A DNA stretch of 64,000 bases from Magnetospirillum sp. 64-120 (lineage in GTDB: Bacteria; Pseudomonadota; Alphaproteobacteria; Rhodospirillales; Magnetospirillaceae). Below, piece after piece: positions 54,655-63,985 of this stretch; position 1 is the stretch's first letter, and each line of letters begins with the position of its first letter. The notes under the pieces are model-generated. The model saw only the letters and a list, made by a program, of their open reading frames with translations, was not told the origin of the DNA and ran no database searches. Location of the stretch: assembly GCA_001898825.1 (NCBI GenBank), contig MKVK01000014.1, positions 124,001 through 188,000 on the forward strand. Direction: 5' to 3'. Position numbers and translations under genes: made by a program.

Positions 54655-55854
54655 ATGCCTATGATCGCCGATTCCGCCGAACTCGCCGCTTTCTGCCAGC
54701 GTCTTTCCTCGGCCCCCTACATCACCGTCGACACCGAATTCATGCGGGAAAAGACCTATTACCCGCAGTTGTGTCTGGTTCAATTGGCCGGCCCCGACGA
54801 AGCCCGCGCCGTCGATCCCCTGGCCCCCGGCATGGATCTGGCGCCGCTGTTCGACCTGCTGGCGAACACGTCGGTGCTGAAGGTGTTTCACGCCGCCCGC
54901 CAGGATGTGGAAATCTTCCTGCACCTGTCCGGCGCGGTGCCGACGCCGCTGTTCGACACCCAGGTGGCCGCCATGGTCTGCGGCTTCGGCGATTCGGTGG
55001 GATATGAAACCCTGGCCAGCCAGCTGGCCAAGGCCCGCATCGACAAGTCCATGCGCTTCACCGACTGGTCTTTGCGGCCTTTGACAGAAAAGCAGATCCA
55101 GTACGCCCTGGCCGACGTCACCCATCTGCGGGTGGCTTACGAAAAGCTGGTGCGCAAGATGGAAAAGAACGGCCGCATCGGGTGGCTTTCCGAGGAAATG
55201 GCCGAACTGGCCAATCCCTGCACCTACCGCACCGACCCGGAAAACGCCTGGAAGCGCCTGAAGCCGCGCTCGTCCAGCCCGAAATTCCTGGCTGTTCTCA
55301 AGGAACTGGCGGCCTGGCGCGAGCGTGAGGCCCAGGAACGCGACATTCCGCGTCAGCGCATGCTGCGCGACGAAACGCTGATGGAAATCGCCGCCCACCA
55401 TCCCAGCGGCGTGGACGAACTGGCCCGTACCCGGGGACTGGGCAAGGGCATGGTGGAAGGCCGCATGGGCGCCGCCATCCTGGACGCGGTGCAACGCGGC
55501 CTGAAGCTGCCGGAAGACCAGATTCCCAAGCCGCCGGAACGGGTGGAACTGCCCCGTGGCCTGGGCCCGGTGGTGGACCTGCTGAAGGTGCTGCTGAAGA
55601 TGAAGTGCGACGCCCAGGGCGTGGCCAGCAAGCTGGTGGCCAATTCCGCCGACATCGAAGCCATCGCCGCCGACGACAACGCCAACGTCCCCGCCCTGCA
55701 CGGCTGGCGCCGCGATCTGTTCGGCGAGGATGCGCTGGCGCTGAAGCACGGCCGTCTGGCCTTGGGCTTTTGCACCGACGGCCGCAAGCTGCGTCTGGTT
55801 CCCATGGAACCGGCCGAAGCCCCCTGCGTTCCAAGCCCGGTCGAACTGGACTAA
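54655..55854 (+). CDS. rnd: Ribonuclease D
   Basis: The 399-residue 3'-5' exoribonuclease trims tRNA and other RNA 3' ends. The DEDDy catalytic residues are in VDTEFMREKTYYPQL, HAARQDVEIF, and YALADVTHLRVAYEKL. HRDC domains follow (LKELAAWREREAQERDIPRQRMLRD, then a second at the C-terminus). The start is set at the ATG at 54655 (MPMIADSAEL); the frame to 54562 is not supported. It is followed after three bases by the deaminase gene, suggesting co-transcription. Confidence 0.92.
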   Translation: MPMIADSAELAAFCQRLSSAPYITVDTEFMREKTYYPQLCLVQLAGPDEARAVDPLAPGMDLAPLFDLLANTSVLKVFHAARQDVEIFLHLSGAVPTPLFDTQVAAMVCGFGDSVGYETLASQLAKARIDKSMRFTDWSLRPLTEKQIQYALADVTHLRVAYEKLVRKMEKNGRIGWLSEEMAELANPCTYRTDPENAWKRLKPRSSSPKFLAVLKELAAWREREAQERDIPRQRMLRDETLMEIAAHHPSGVDELARTRGLGKGMVEGRMGAAILDAVQRGLKLPEDQIPKPPERVELPRGLGPVVDLLKVLLKMKCDAQGVASKLVANSADIEAIAADDNANVPALHGWRRDLFGEDALALKHGRLALGFCTDGRKLRLVPMEPAEAPCVPSPVELD

Positions 55855-55857
55855 ACG

Positions 55858-56304
55858 ATGGATGACGACCACGCCTTCATGCGTCTGGCCTTGGCCCAAG
55901 CGCAAAAAAGTTATGACGAAGGCGGGCTTCCCATCGGGGCGGTGATGGTGGAAAACGGTCAGGTCATCGCCCAGGGGCACAATCGCCGTGTCCAGGACGG
56001 CAACCCCGTCGCCCACGGTGAGATGGATTGCTTCATGAAGGCCGGGCGGCGACCGCGATACGACACCGTCACCCTTTATACCACCTTGTCGCCGTGCATG
56101 ATGTGCGCCGGCACCATCGTGCAATTCGGTGTCGGCCGGGTGGTGGTGGGCGAAGCCCGCAGCTTCGCCGGCAACCTGGATTTCCTGCGCCAACGCGGGG
56201 TTCAGGTCACCTTGCTGGACGACGCCGATTGCGTCGCCCTGATGACCCGATTCATCGCCGAGAAACCGGCATTGTGGGACGAAGACATCGCCGGCAACGG
56301 CTGA
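55858..56304 (+). CDS. Zinc nucleoside/cytosine deaminase, yeast cytosine-deaminase-like
   Basis: The 148-residue protein is a cytidine-deaminase-fold zinc enzyme. Zinc ligands are His53 in AHGEMD and Cys80/Cys83 in LSPCMMCAG, with Glu55 as the proton shuttle. It has HGE rather than the HAE of TadA, and its C-terminal half (VVVGEARSFAGNLDFLRQRGV and then RFIAEKPALWDEDIAG) follows the layout of fungal cytosine deaminase Fcy1. I therefore favour free-base or small-substrate deamination over tRNA editing. It follows rnd by three bases. Confidence 0.85.
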   Translation: MDDDHAFMRLALAQAQKSYDEGGLPIGAVMVENGQVIAQGHNRRVQDGNPVAHGEMDCFMKAGRRPRYDTVTLYTTLSPCMMCAGTIVQFGVGRVVVGEARSFAGNLDFLRQRGVQVTLLDDADCVALMTRFIAEKPALWDEDIAGNG

Positions 56305-56316
56305 TCCCCTCCCCCT

Positions 56317-57798
56317 CTACACCTTCCTGAAATCCAGGTTGGCGCAATCCAGTCCCTTGGCCAGTTTGTCGAAGGTACGGTCGTTTTCCATGGCGAAGGC
56401 CGGGTTGGCGCCCGGAACCTCGATGATGATGTCGCCGTTGTCGAACAGCAATCGGGTCTGCTTCAACAGGTTCGGCGCGCCCCCCGACAGGGTGTGGGCC
56501 AGACGCAGGGCGACACCGGTCACCCGGCAGCGCTTCAGGCTGTCGTCGTCCAACAGGCCGATGGCCATTTGGGCGTGGGGCGTGTCGTCGTCCCCCTGAT
56601 AGCGCTGATAGACCGTATAGGCGATGGCGGCGCGGTCGCGGTGCGGAACCCCCATGAAGGGCAGCTTCAGCAGGCGATGGAACGCCTGTTCGGCCCGATA
56701 ATCGGGATGTTCGTTCCAAAAGATATCCGACACCAGACAAGCGGCGTGGCGCAGCCGGGCATCATGGGGGCTTTCGTCGGGGAACAGCGGCGCCATCCAC
56801 GCCATCAGTTCATCGCCGTGTTCGGGAAAGCGGGCGTTCATCAACGCCATCTGCCGGCACACCGACAGCAGCGGGTCTTGAACCCGCAGCCGTTCCGGCA
56901 GGCGTTTATAGAACTGGCCTTCGCGCATGCCATAGATGGAAAACACCAGATTGGATGGCTGCACGGCGCGGATCACCCGATCCAGCAACAGCGCCGCCAT
57001 GGGCAGGTTGGGCACCCGCTTCTTGGAGACGCCGGGCACCTTTTCCATGGATTTTTTGCTTTGCACGGCGATCAGGTCCAGGATGCGCAGCGCTTCCTTG
57101 GGATCGATGGCGAAATTGTCCAAGACGGTCAGCGGATGATGCGTCTGGCTGATGCAGATGCGGGCGATGGCGCGCCAGGCGCCGCCCACGGCGTAAAGCG
57201 CCCTGCCCCGCCCCTGGTCCAGGAACCGGACCTTCTTCAGGTTGCCCTCGATGAACGCGTCGGCCTTGGCGCGGTCGTCGCCGGCCGCCTCGGCCATGCG
57301 CAGCACCCCCAACGGCATGGTCACGTGGTCACCGAAATCGCCTTTTTGCACGGTGACCAGTTCCAAGGAACCGCCGCCCAGATCGGCCACCATGCCGTCG
57401 GCGTCAGGCGTGCCGCACAGCACCCCCATGGCCGCCGCCTTGGCTTCCTGGCCGCCCGACAACACCTTGACCTCGACGTCGTACAGCTGTTCCAGCTGGG
57501 CGACGAAAGCCGGGCCGTCCTCGGCGTCGCGCACCGCCGCGGTGGCCAGGATGTCCAGGCGCTCCACCTCCATGGCGCGCGACAGCGCCACGAAACGCCC
57601 CACCGCCGCCACGGCGCGCACCACCCCTTCGGGGTTCAGCCGGCCAGTCTGTCCGACGCCTTGCCCCAGGGCGCAGACCGCCTTTTCGTTGAACAGCGGC
57701 ACCGGCACGCGGGCGGCGCCGTCATAGACGCACAAACGGATGGAATTGGACCCGATATCGACGATGCCCACCGGCTCTTGGCGGCGCTTGATCTTCAT
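56317..57798 (-). CDS. ppx: Exopolyphosphatase / Ppx-GppA phosphatase
   Basis: The 493-residue protein of the ASKHA fold hydrolyses polyphosphate from its ends or pppGpp. N-terminal VGIVDIGSNSIRLCVYDG, ATAAVRDAED and MVADLGGGSLELVTV are the phosphate-loop motifs. A C-terminal HD-like helical domain (about 310-493) follows. It starts four bases after the ppk stop, giving a ppk-ppx operon that balances polyphosphate synthesis and breakdown. Confidence 0.94.
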   Translation of the reverse strand: MKIKRRQEPVGIVDIGSNSIRLCVYDGAARVPVPLFNEKAVCALGQGVGQTGRLNPEGVVRAVAAVGRFVALSRAMEVERLDILATAAVRDAEDGPAFVAQLEQLYDVEVKVLSGGQEAKAAAMGVLCGTPDADGMVADLGGGSLELVTVQKGDFGDHVTMPLGVLRMAEAAGDDRAKADAFIEGNLKKVRFLDQGRGRALYAVGGAWRAIARICISQTHHPLTVLDNFAIDPKEALRILDLIAVQSKKSMEKVPGVSKKRVPNLPMAALLLDRVIRAVQPSNLVFSIYGMREGQFYKRLPERLRVQDPLLSVCRQMALMNARFPEHGDELMAWMAPLFPDESPHDARLRHAACLVSDIFWNEHPDYRAEQAFHRLLKLPFMGVPHRDRAAIAYTVYQRYQGDDDTPHAQMAIGLLDDDSLKRCRVTGVALRLAHTLSGGAPNLLKQTRLLFDNGDIIIEVPGANPAFAMENDRTFDKLAKGLDCANLDFRKV

Positions 57799-57802
57799 GG
57801 GC

Positions 57803-59941
57803 CTAGTCCAACAACAGCTTGGGCGTGCGCACCTTGTCGCCGGCGCTGCCGCGCCCGGACAGGCTGGGATTGGTCATGAAATAGGTATGGGCCGAGAAGC
57901 CCGACCCGTCGGGCGACACCCGGCGATAGACGCCGTCGGCGCCCAGCACCCAGCTTTGCGCCATGTCCTTCAGGTTGGCCACCATGATCTGTTCCAGGAT
58001 CTGGCGATGCACAGTGGGGTTTTCGATGGGGACCAGGGTTTCCACCCGCCAATCCATGTTGCGCTGCATCCAGTCGGCCGAGGAAATGAACACCTTGGCC
58101 TGGCGCGACGGCAGCCGCGCCCCGTTGCCGAACACCACCACGCGGGTATGTTCCAGGAAGCGGCCGACGATGGACTTGACCCGGATATTTTCGGAAAGGC
58201 CCGGCACCCCGGGACGCAGACAGCAGATGCCGCGGATCACCAGATCCACCTGCACGCCGGCTTGGCTGGCCTTGTAAAGCGCGTCGATCAGCTTGGGATC
58301 GACCAGGGAATTCATCTTGCCCCAGATGGCCGCCGGCTTGCCGGCCTTGGCGAACTCGATTTCCTTGTCGATCTGGGCCAGCAGCGACTTCTTCAGGAAC
58401 AACGGCGCGATGGCCAGCTTTTCCATCTTTTCCGGCACTGCATAGCCGGTCATGTAGTTGAACGCCTTGCTGGCGTCGCGCGTCAGATCCTCGTCGCAGG
58501 TGAAGAACGACAGGTCGGTGTAGACCTTGGCGGTGATCGGGTGGTAGTTGCCGGTACCGAAATGGACGTAAGACACCAGCCCGCCGCCTTCGCGGCGCAC
58601 CACCAGGGAAATCTTGGCGTGGGTCTTCAGTTCCATGAAGCCGAAGACCACGTTGGCGCCGGCTGCTTCCAGATCGCGGGCCCAGCGGATGTTGGCTTCC
58701 TCGTCGAAACGGGCCTTCAGTTCCACCATGCAGGTCACCGACTTGCCGGCCTCCGCCGCCTCGATCAGCGCCTTGACGATGGGGCTGTCCTTGCTGGTGC
58801 GGTAAAGGGTCTGCTTGATCGCCACCACGTTGGGGTCACGCGCCGCCTGACGCAGGAACTGCACCACCACGTCGAAGCTTTCGAACGGGTGGTGGACGAC
58901 GATGTCCTTCTTGCGGATGGCGGCGAAGCAGTCGCCGCCGAAATCGCGGACGCGCTCGGGGAAACGGGCGTTGTAGGGCGGGAACAGCAAATCGGGGCGT
59001 TCGTCGACGATCAGTTGCTTGGTGTCCACCAGGCCGATCATCTCGTCGAATTCGTAGACGTCGCCTTCCACCGCATGCATTTCCGAGATGACCAGCTTCT
59101 TCAGCTCTTCGGGAATGCCCGAACTGAAGGTCAGACGGATGACATGGCCGCGGCGACGGCGCTTCAACGCGCTTTCGAACACGCGCACCAAGTCTTCGGC
59201 TTCTTCGTCGATGTCCATTTCCGAATCGCGGATGACCCGGAACAGGCCGCTGGCTTCCATGCGAAAGCCGGGGAACAGGCGGTCCAGGAACAGCACCACC
59301 AGCTTTTCCAACGGCAGGAAACGGATGGCTTCGCCGGGCAGGCGGATGAAGCGTTCCAATTGCGGCGGCAGCGGCACCAGGGCGCGCAGCACGTCGCCGT
59401 CATCCAGGCGGAACAGGTGCAGCACCAGGGCGATGCCGGCATTGGGCAGGAACGGGAACGGATGCGCCGGATCGATGGCCAAGGGCGTCAGCACCGGGAA
59501 GACGTGTTCCATGAAGCGCTGCTCCAGCCACTTCATGTCGGTCTTGGTCAGTTCCTTGGCGTCGACGACGCTGATGCCGGCTTCGCGCAGTTCCACCTGC
59601 AGCGTCCCCCAGCATTCCTTTTGCGCCCTGAGCAGGTCCGACGCCATGGAATTGATGGCGTTCAACTGCTGGGCCGGAGTCAGGCCGTCTTCCGAGGTGG
59701 TCATGACGCCGGCATCCACCTGGCCCTTCAGGCCGGCGACGCGCACCATGTAGAACTCGTCCAGGTTGGACGCCGAGATGGACAGGAAGCGCAAACGTTC
59801 CAGCAACGGGTGATGATGGTTGACCGCCTCTTCGATGACACGCAGGTTAAAAGCCAGCCAGGACAGTTCGCGATTGATGAAGCGATCCTTGGAGTCCATG
59901 GCGATCACGGGGATTTCGGTAGCCTGCGGCAGGGTGGTCAA
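57803..59941 (-). CDS. ppk: Polyphosphate kinase 1 (TTG start)
   Basis: This 712-residue enzyme makes polyphosphate reversibly from ATP. Family marks are [32 protein letters not shown], the phospho-His in [12 protein letters not shown] and the second His region with [17 protein letters not shown]. The first ATG (59899) has no ribosome site. A TTG at 59941 lies five bases after GGGAGAG and adds 14 residues, so I take it as the start. A promoter with ATGACA and TATAAA is upstream. It leads the ppk-ppx operon and is divergent from the SixA-like gene. Confidence 0.92.
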   Translation of the reverse strand: MTTLPQATEIPVIAMDSKDRFINRELSWLAFNLRVIEEAVNHHHPLLERLRFLSISASNLDEFYMVRVAGLKGQVDAGVMTTSEDGLTPAQQLNAINSMASDLLRAQKECWGTLQVELREAGISVVDAKELTKTDMKWLEQRFMEHVFPVLTPLAIDPAHPFPFLPNAGIALVLHLFRLDDGDVLRALVPLPPQLERFIRLPGEAIRFLPLEKLVVLFLDRLFPGFRMEASGLFRVIRDSEMDIDEEAEDLVRVFESALKRRRRGHVIRLTFSSGIPEELKKLVISEMHAVEGDVYEFDEMIGLVDTKQLIVDERPDLLFPPYNARFPERVRDFGGDCFAAIRKKDIVVHHPFESFDVVVQFLRQAARDPNVVAIKQTLYRTSKDSPIVKALIEAAEAGKSVTCMVELKARFDEEANIRWARDLEAAGANVVFGFMELKTHAKISLVVRREGGGLVSYVHFGTGNYHPITAKVYTDLSFFTCDEDLTRDASKAFNYMTGYAVPEKMEKLAIAPLFLKKSLLAQIDKEIEFAKAGKPAAIWGKMNSLVDPKLIDALYKASQAGVQVDLVIRGICCLRPGVPGLSENIRVKSIVGRFLEHTRVVVFGNGARLPSRQAKVFISSADWMQRNMDWRVETLVPIENPTVHRQILEQIMVANLKDMAQSWVLGADGVYRRVSPDGSGFSAHTYFMTNPSLSGRGSAGDKVRTPKLLLD

Positions 59942-59969
59942 GGCGTCTCTCCCAACTGAATACCCGTCC

Positions 59970-59998
59970 TTTATATATGCTGAACCCGCCCCTGTCAT
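59970..59998 (-). promoter_or_regulatory. Promoter of ppk-ppx
   Basis: On the minus strand, ATGACA (59993-59998) and TATAAA (59970-59975) have a 17-base spacer, 29 bases before the TTG start. Confidence 0.6.
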
Positions 59999-60088
59999 GA
60001 CCCGCCGGCCGGCTGTCACGGATGCTTCATCCTTTCGCCGCATTTGTCGGGTCATAGTGCGGCCAGATTTCAGACCGGGACCAATGCC

Positions 60089-60622
60089 ATGAAACGCATC
60101 TATTTGCTGCGCCACGCCAAATCCAGCTGGGACGACGTCGCCCTGGACGACTTCCAGCGTCCGTTGAACGCCCGGGGCCGCAAGGCGGCCAAGCGCATGG
60201 CCCGGCATTTCACCGAACATTCCATCCGTCCCAACATGGTGCTGTGCTCGGCGGCGCTGCGCACCCGGTCCACCTACGAGTTGCTGGAACCGGTCCTGCA
60301 AGGGGTCCCCGTCAGCTTTGAAGACGGCATCTACGAAGCCAGTCGATCCGACCTGCTGCACCGGCTGCAGCGCCTGGACGGGCACCTGAACTCGGTGCTG
60401 CTGATCGGCCACAATCCCGGCCTGGAAAAGCTGGCCCTGGCCTTGTGCGGCGGCCATGGCGACCATGCGGGGCTGGAAAGGCTGGAAGCCAAGTACCCCA
60501 CAGGCGCCCTGACCATTCTGGACAGCAGCGTGCCCCACTGGCCGGAACTGGACGCCAACAAATGCACCTTGGTGGACTTCATCCGCCCCAAGGACCTGGA
60601 CCCCACCGACGACGATGATTGA
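60089..60622 (+). CDS. SixA-like histidine phosphatase
   Basis: The 177-residue protein has the RHG-type phosphatase motif [16 protein letters not shown], an [11 protein letters not shown] segment and the second His in [13 protein letters not shown]. SixA dephosphorylates phosphohistidine in phosphorelay domains in E. coli; whether this one does is not known. The start at 60089 gives the family N-terminus. The tail is acidic (DPTDDDD). It is followed after 41 bases by a flavoprotein gene. Confidence 0.88.
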   Translation: MKRIYLLRHAKSSWDDVALDDFQRPLNARGRKAAKRMARHFTEHSIRPNMVLCSAALRTRSTYELLEPVLQGVPVSFEDGIYEASRSDLLHRLQRLDGHLNSVLLIGHNPGLEKLALALCGGHGDHAGLERLEAKYPTGALTILDSSVPHWPELDANKCTLVDFIRPKDLDPTDDDD

Positions 60623-60663
60623 AATGTGTTGGTGATGGCGCCCGATAGGCTATAAGCGGCGCC

Positions 60664-61839
60664 ATGCAATACGACGTCATCATCATCGGTGCCGGCGCCG
60701 CCGGCCTGATGGCCGCGGCCCAAGCCGGACAACGCGGCCGCAAGGTTCTGGTTCTGGACCATGGCGAAAAGGCCGGGGCGAAGATTTTGATCTCGGGCGG
60801 CGGACGGTGCAACTTCACCAACCGCAACATCGCCCCCGACCGCTATCTGTCGGCTAATCCCCATTACGCCAAGTCGGCGCTGAAGCGGTTCAGCCAAGCC
60901 GATTTCATCAATCTGGTGAACAAGTACAAGATCGCCTTCCACGAACGCGACCTGGGGCAACTGTTCTGCGACCAGTCGTCGGCCTTGATCCTGAACATGC
61001 TGCTGGACGAATGCGGCGCCGGGTCGGTGACCTTCAAGCTGGACGTCAAGGTGGGCCAGATCATCGGATCGGGGCCTTACAGCGTCACCACCGATGCCGG
61101 CACCTTCACCGCGCCGTCCATGGTGGTGGCCACCGGCGGCCTGTCCATTCCCAAGCTGGGCGCCACCGGCTTCGCCCACGGCGTCGCCCGCGATTACGGA
61201 TTGGCGGTCACCGAACTGCGCCCGGCCCTGGTGCCGCTGGTGTTCACCGCCGCCGACCTGGATTTCATGCGGGCGCTGACCGGCATCGCCGTGGACGGTG
61301 TCGCCCGCTGCGGCAAGATCAGTTTCCGCGAAGCCATCTTGTTCACCCATCGCGGCCTGTCGGGGCCGGCCATCCTGCAAATCTCGTCCTATTGGCGCGA
61401 AGGTCAGGACATCCTGGTCAACCTGGCTCCCGACCTGGACGTCGCCGCCCGGCTGATCGAACGCAAATCCGAACGCCCCAAAGCCGAAGCCAAGACGGTG
61501 CTGGCGGAAATGCTACCGGCACGACTGGCCGATTCCCTGGCCGAACGGGCCGGCATCGGCAAAAAGCCCATGGCCGAACTGGCCAACAAGGCGTTGCAGG
61601 ATTTGGGCCGCATGGTCAACGCCTGGAGCCTGAAGCCGGCCGGCACCGAGGGCTGGCGCACCGCCGAAGTCACCCTGGGCGGCGTCGACACCGACGGCCT
61701 GTCATCCAAGACCATGGAAGCCAAGGCCCATCCCGGCCTGTTCTTCGTGGGCGAGGCGGTGGACGTCACCGGCTGGCTGGGCGGCTATAATTTCCAATGG
61801 GCATGGTCGTCCGGCTGGGTCGCCGGACAGCATTGCTAG
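60664..61839 (+). CDS. HI0933/YhiN-family FAD-dependent oxidoreductase
   Basis: The 391-residue flavoprotein has a Rossmann FAD site (IIIGAGAAGLMAAAQAG), the family motif ILISGGGRCNFTN and a C-terminal FFVGEAVDVTGWLGGYNFQWAWSSG segment. Members of this BaiN/HI0933 group are reductases of unknown or varied substrates. It is downstream of the SixA-like gene on the same strand. It converges on the next gene. Confidence 0.9.
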   Translation: MQYDVIIIGAGAAGLMAAAQAGQRGRKVLVLDHGEKAGAKILISGGGRCNFTNRNIAPDRYLSANPHYAKSALKRFSQADFINLVNKYKIAFHERDLGQLFCDQSSALILNMLLDECGAGSVTFKLDVKVGQIIGSGPYSVTTDAGTFTAPSMVVATGGLSIPKLGATGFAHGVARDYGLAVTELRPALVPLVFTAADLDFMRALTGIAVDGVARCGKISFREAILFTHRGLSGPAILQISSYWREGQDILVNLAPDLDVAARLIERKSERPKAEAKTVLAEMLPARLADSLAERAGIGKKPMAELANKALQDLGRMVNAWSLKPAGTEGWRTAEVTLGGVDTDGLSSKTMEAKAHPGLFFVGEAVDVTGWLGGYNFQWAWSSGWVAGQHC

Positions 61840-61899
61840 CTTGTCTGCACGCCCCGTACCGGGCCCGCTCAATCGCCGCGCAGGCTTTAAGATGCCGGC

Positions 61900-62931
61900 T
61901 TACGCCGACCCCTGCATCAGCTCCAAAGCCTGAGCCAGCTTGTCGCGTTCACCCTTGATGGTCTGGGCCTGCTGTTCGTGGCCCAGCACATTCAGGATGG
62001 AAATGAAGGTGTCCAGCGTCGGCACCAGCGGTTCCAGCGCGCCGGCCGGATCGACCTTGACCAGTTCCTGCAGGCTGCCCACCGCTTCCACCGCCGGCTC
62101 CAGCGCCAGTTCGTGGGCGCCGGCTTCGTGCAGGCGCCCGGCCAAAGCGGCCAGGGACTGGGCCAGGAACAGGGCATATTGTTCAGGGGCGGTTTCCGCC
62201 AGGTCGCGGGCCAGGTTGGTGGCGTCCTCGGCCAGGGGCAACGCCTCGGTGAAGAAGCCTTCGCGGCACTTGGCGGCGGCCGCCTGCTGCATGGTCAGCG
62301 CCTGCAGATGCAGCACCGCCAGCGGGATCTGGTCTTCGGGGAACAATTGCCCGACCATGCGGCGCACCGCCAGGGCTTCTTCCCACAGATTGCCTTCGGC
62401 CAGGGCCATGGCGTTCTTGTGCAGGACGTCGACCATGAAATCCAGGAAGGAATAAAGCGCCTCGCCGCCTTGGCGGAAGATGTCCACCCCGGTGCCCAGT
62501 TCCTCGATGGCGCGCAAGGACTGGCCGGCCCGCCAGGAACGGCCCGACTGGTTCATCAACGCAGAAATCAGCACCAGACGAGCCTCGGCCGGGGCGTGTT
62601 CCACCGCCGCTCTCCCCAGTTCGACGGCTTCGTCGCCGGCCGAGCGGGCTTCGTCGTCACGGGCCAGATCGGACAGGCGGTTGGACATGTTGTTCAGCGC
62701 CGAAGCCAGATGCACCCCATACTGGGCCGGATCGGCGTTGTGCAGCTCGCGCAGGGCGGAAACACCGTCCACCGCCGCGTCCAGGGCCCGTTCGGGCAGC
62801 GACGCCTCGGCATATTTGCCCGACAACGCCATGGTGGCCTCGGCGAAGGCCGCGTCTTCCTGCTTGGCCGCCTTCATGTCGGCCACCAGCTTCTGCAGTT
62901 GGTCCAAATCCAGGGCGCTGTAATCGGTCAT
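61900..62931 (-). CDS. Helical-repeat (TPR-like) soluble protein
   Basis: The 343-residue protein lacks a signal peptide and membrane spans. It is a string of paired helices with TPR-like Ala/Leu spacing (for example ASALNNMSNRLSDLARDDEA, and AQSLAALAGRLHEAGAHELA), so it is likely a protein-binding scaffold. No catalytic motif is seen. It follows eipB by 71 bases on the same strand. Function unknown. Confidence 0.75.
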   Translation of the reverse strand: MTDYSALDLDQLQKLVADMKAAKQEDAAFAEATMALSGKYAEASLPERALDAAVDGVSALRELHNADPAQYGVHLASALNNMSNRLSDLARDDEARSAGDEAVELGRAAVEHAPAEARLVLISALMNQSGRSWRAGQSLRAIEELGTGVDIFRQGGEALYSFLDFMVDVLHKNAMALAEGNLWEEALAVRRMVGQLFPEDQIPLAVLHLQALTMQQAAAAKCREGFFTEALPLAEDATNLARDLAETAPEQYALFLAQSLAALAGRLHEAGAHELALEPAVEAVGSLQELVKVDPAGALEPLVPTLDTFISILNVLGHEQQAQTIKGERDKLAQALELMQGSA

Positions 62932-63002
62932 CGGTCTCTCCTGAGCCTGGGTTCACTTCCACACGACCAAGCCGAGGGAAAACGATCAATCAACTCGCGG
63001 CC

Positions 63003-63803
63003 TCAACAGCCGCGACGGGGCAGGGTTTCCACCGATTCCAGCTTGCCCACCAGGCTGAAGTTCTTGAAGGTCTGGACGATTTCCTGGGCCACGCCATTGG
63101 GGTGGTAAGCCAGGCGCATCTCGAAATTGGGCACTTCCTCGGGGCTGGCCACCGGGAAGAAAGCCAGATGCATGGGCCAATAGGGCGTGCCCAACAGCGG
63201 CGACACCAATTTGGACGGGAAGGTCTGGCTTTGCTTGCCGATCAAGGCGTTGACCTCGTACGGGCCGTCCAGGCCCGAACCGTCGAACACCACCTTCCAA
63301 AAAGTCCGGTGGCCGCCTTGGGCCGCGTCGATCAGGCGCAGGGTGTGGTCGGTGGGGAACAAAGTGCCCTTGGGCAGCGGCATGGAAAAGCTTTCCGGTC
63401 GGGTGAACTTGGCGACGCCGCCCTGGCCCTTGCCCTTGAGGTCGGCGTGGCCTTCCACTTCCTCGGTCACCTGACCGTCGCGGGTGTTGCGCATGCGGAA
63501 GCGGTAATGCAGACCGTCCTTGGATTCCCAGGTGATGAAGTCGGTAGCCGACAGCGCCTGGCCGCCCTCGGTATAGGCGTAGTTGACGGCGATGCGGTTT
63601 TCCACCACCCAGCCGTCACAGGCGTCTTCGAACTGATAGCTCATGGTGCCGCTGGCGGCGGCGATGCCGGAACCCGGCTTGGTGGTGGCCAAGCCCATGG
63701 CGTAAATGGCGCGGTGCGGCGCCAGATCGGCGGGTCCGGCCCAGGCGACGGACACCGTCCCCGAAACCACAACGGCCAAAGCCGTCAAAACACCACGCAC
63801 CAT
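63003..63803 (-). CDS. eipB: Cell-envelope integrity protein EipB (DUF1849)
   Basis: The 266-residue periplasmic protein has a signal peptide (residues 1-22, AWA) and the DUF1849 beta-spiral fold with HRAIYAMGLATTKPGSGIAAASGTM. Brucella EipB needs an intramolecular disulfide; two cysteines at equivalent places are present here, in FEDACDGW and at the extreme C-terminus (RRGC). It supports envelope integrity in Brucella. The start at 63803 is fixed by GGAGGT upstream. Confidence 0.9.
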   Translation of the reverse strand: MVRGVLTALAVVVSGTVSVAWAGPADLAPHRAIYAMGLATTKPGSGIAAASGTMSYQFEDACDGWVVENRIAVNYAYTEGGQALSATDFITWESKDGLHYRFRMRNTRDGQVTEEVEGHADLKGKGQGGVAKFTRPESFSMPLPKGTLFPTDHTLRLIDAAQGGHRTFWKVVFDGSGLDGPYEVNALIGKQSQTFPSKLVSPLLGTPYWPMHLAFFPVASPEEVPNFEMRLAYHPNGVAQEIVQTFKNFSLVGKLESVETLPRRGC

Positions 63804-63893
63804 TGGGACCTCCAAGACAAACCGGCCGCATTATACATGGCGTCCACACAACCACCAGCAAACAGTGTGCCGGAACATCCTTGCCGGGCTGGC

Positions 63894-63929
63894 GGCAACT
63901 TTTGCCCAGCCCAAGCGGCAGTTTCTGCC
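63894..63929. promoter_or_regulatory. Tandem activator-type palindromes
   Basis: Two dyads share the pattern GGCAR-N3-YTGCC: GGCAA-CTT-TTGCC (63894-63906) and GGCAG-TTT-CTGCC (63917-63929). Their centres are 23 bases apart, about two helical turns. They lie upstream of a sigma-54 promoter. Confidence 0.6.
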
Positions 63930-63969
63930 CGCCATGCCCCGAAAGCCGCAGCCGCCCGCCCCCAAAGTC

Positions 63970-63985
63970 TGGCACGCCCCGTGCA
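63970..63985 (+). promoter_or_regulatory. Sigma-54 (-24/-12) promoter, reading out of the window
   Basis: TGGCACG-CCCC-GTGCA has the exact GG-N10-GC spacing and differs from the consensus TGGCACG-N4-TTGCA at one base. The target gene lies to the right of the window. Confidence 0.65.

Noticed and set aside
55858-56304. Annotation as tRNA adenosine deaminase TadA
   Set aside because: The active site is HGE rather than HAE, and the C-terminal half follows fungal cytosine deaminase instead of the TadA tRNA-binding end.
59992-60019. CTGTCAT and CTGTCAC resembling a Pho box between ppk and the SixA-like gene
   Set aside because: The two units are 21 bases apart, not 11 or 22, and no intermediate unit exists; the first overlaps the -35 of ppk in the reverse orientation.
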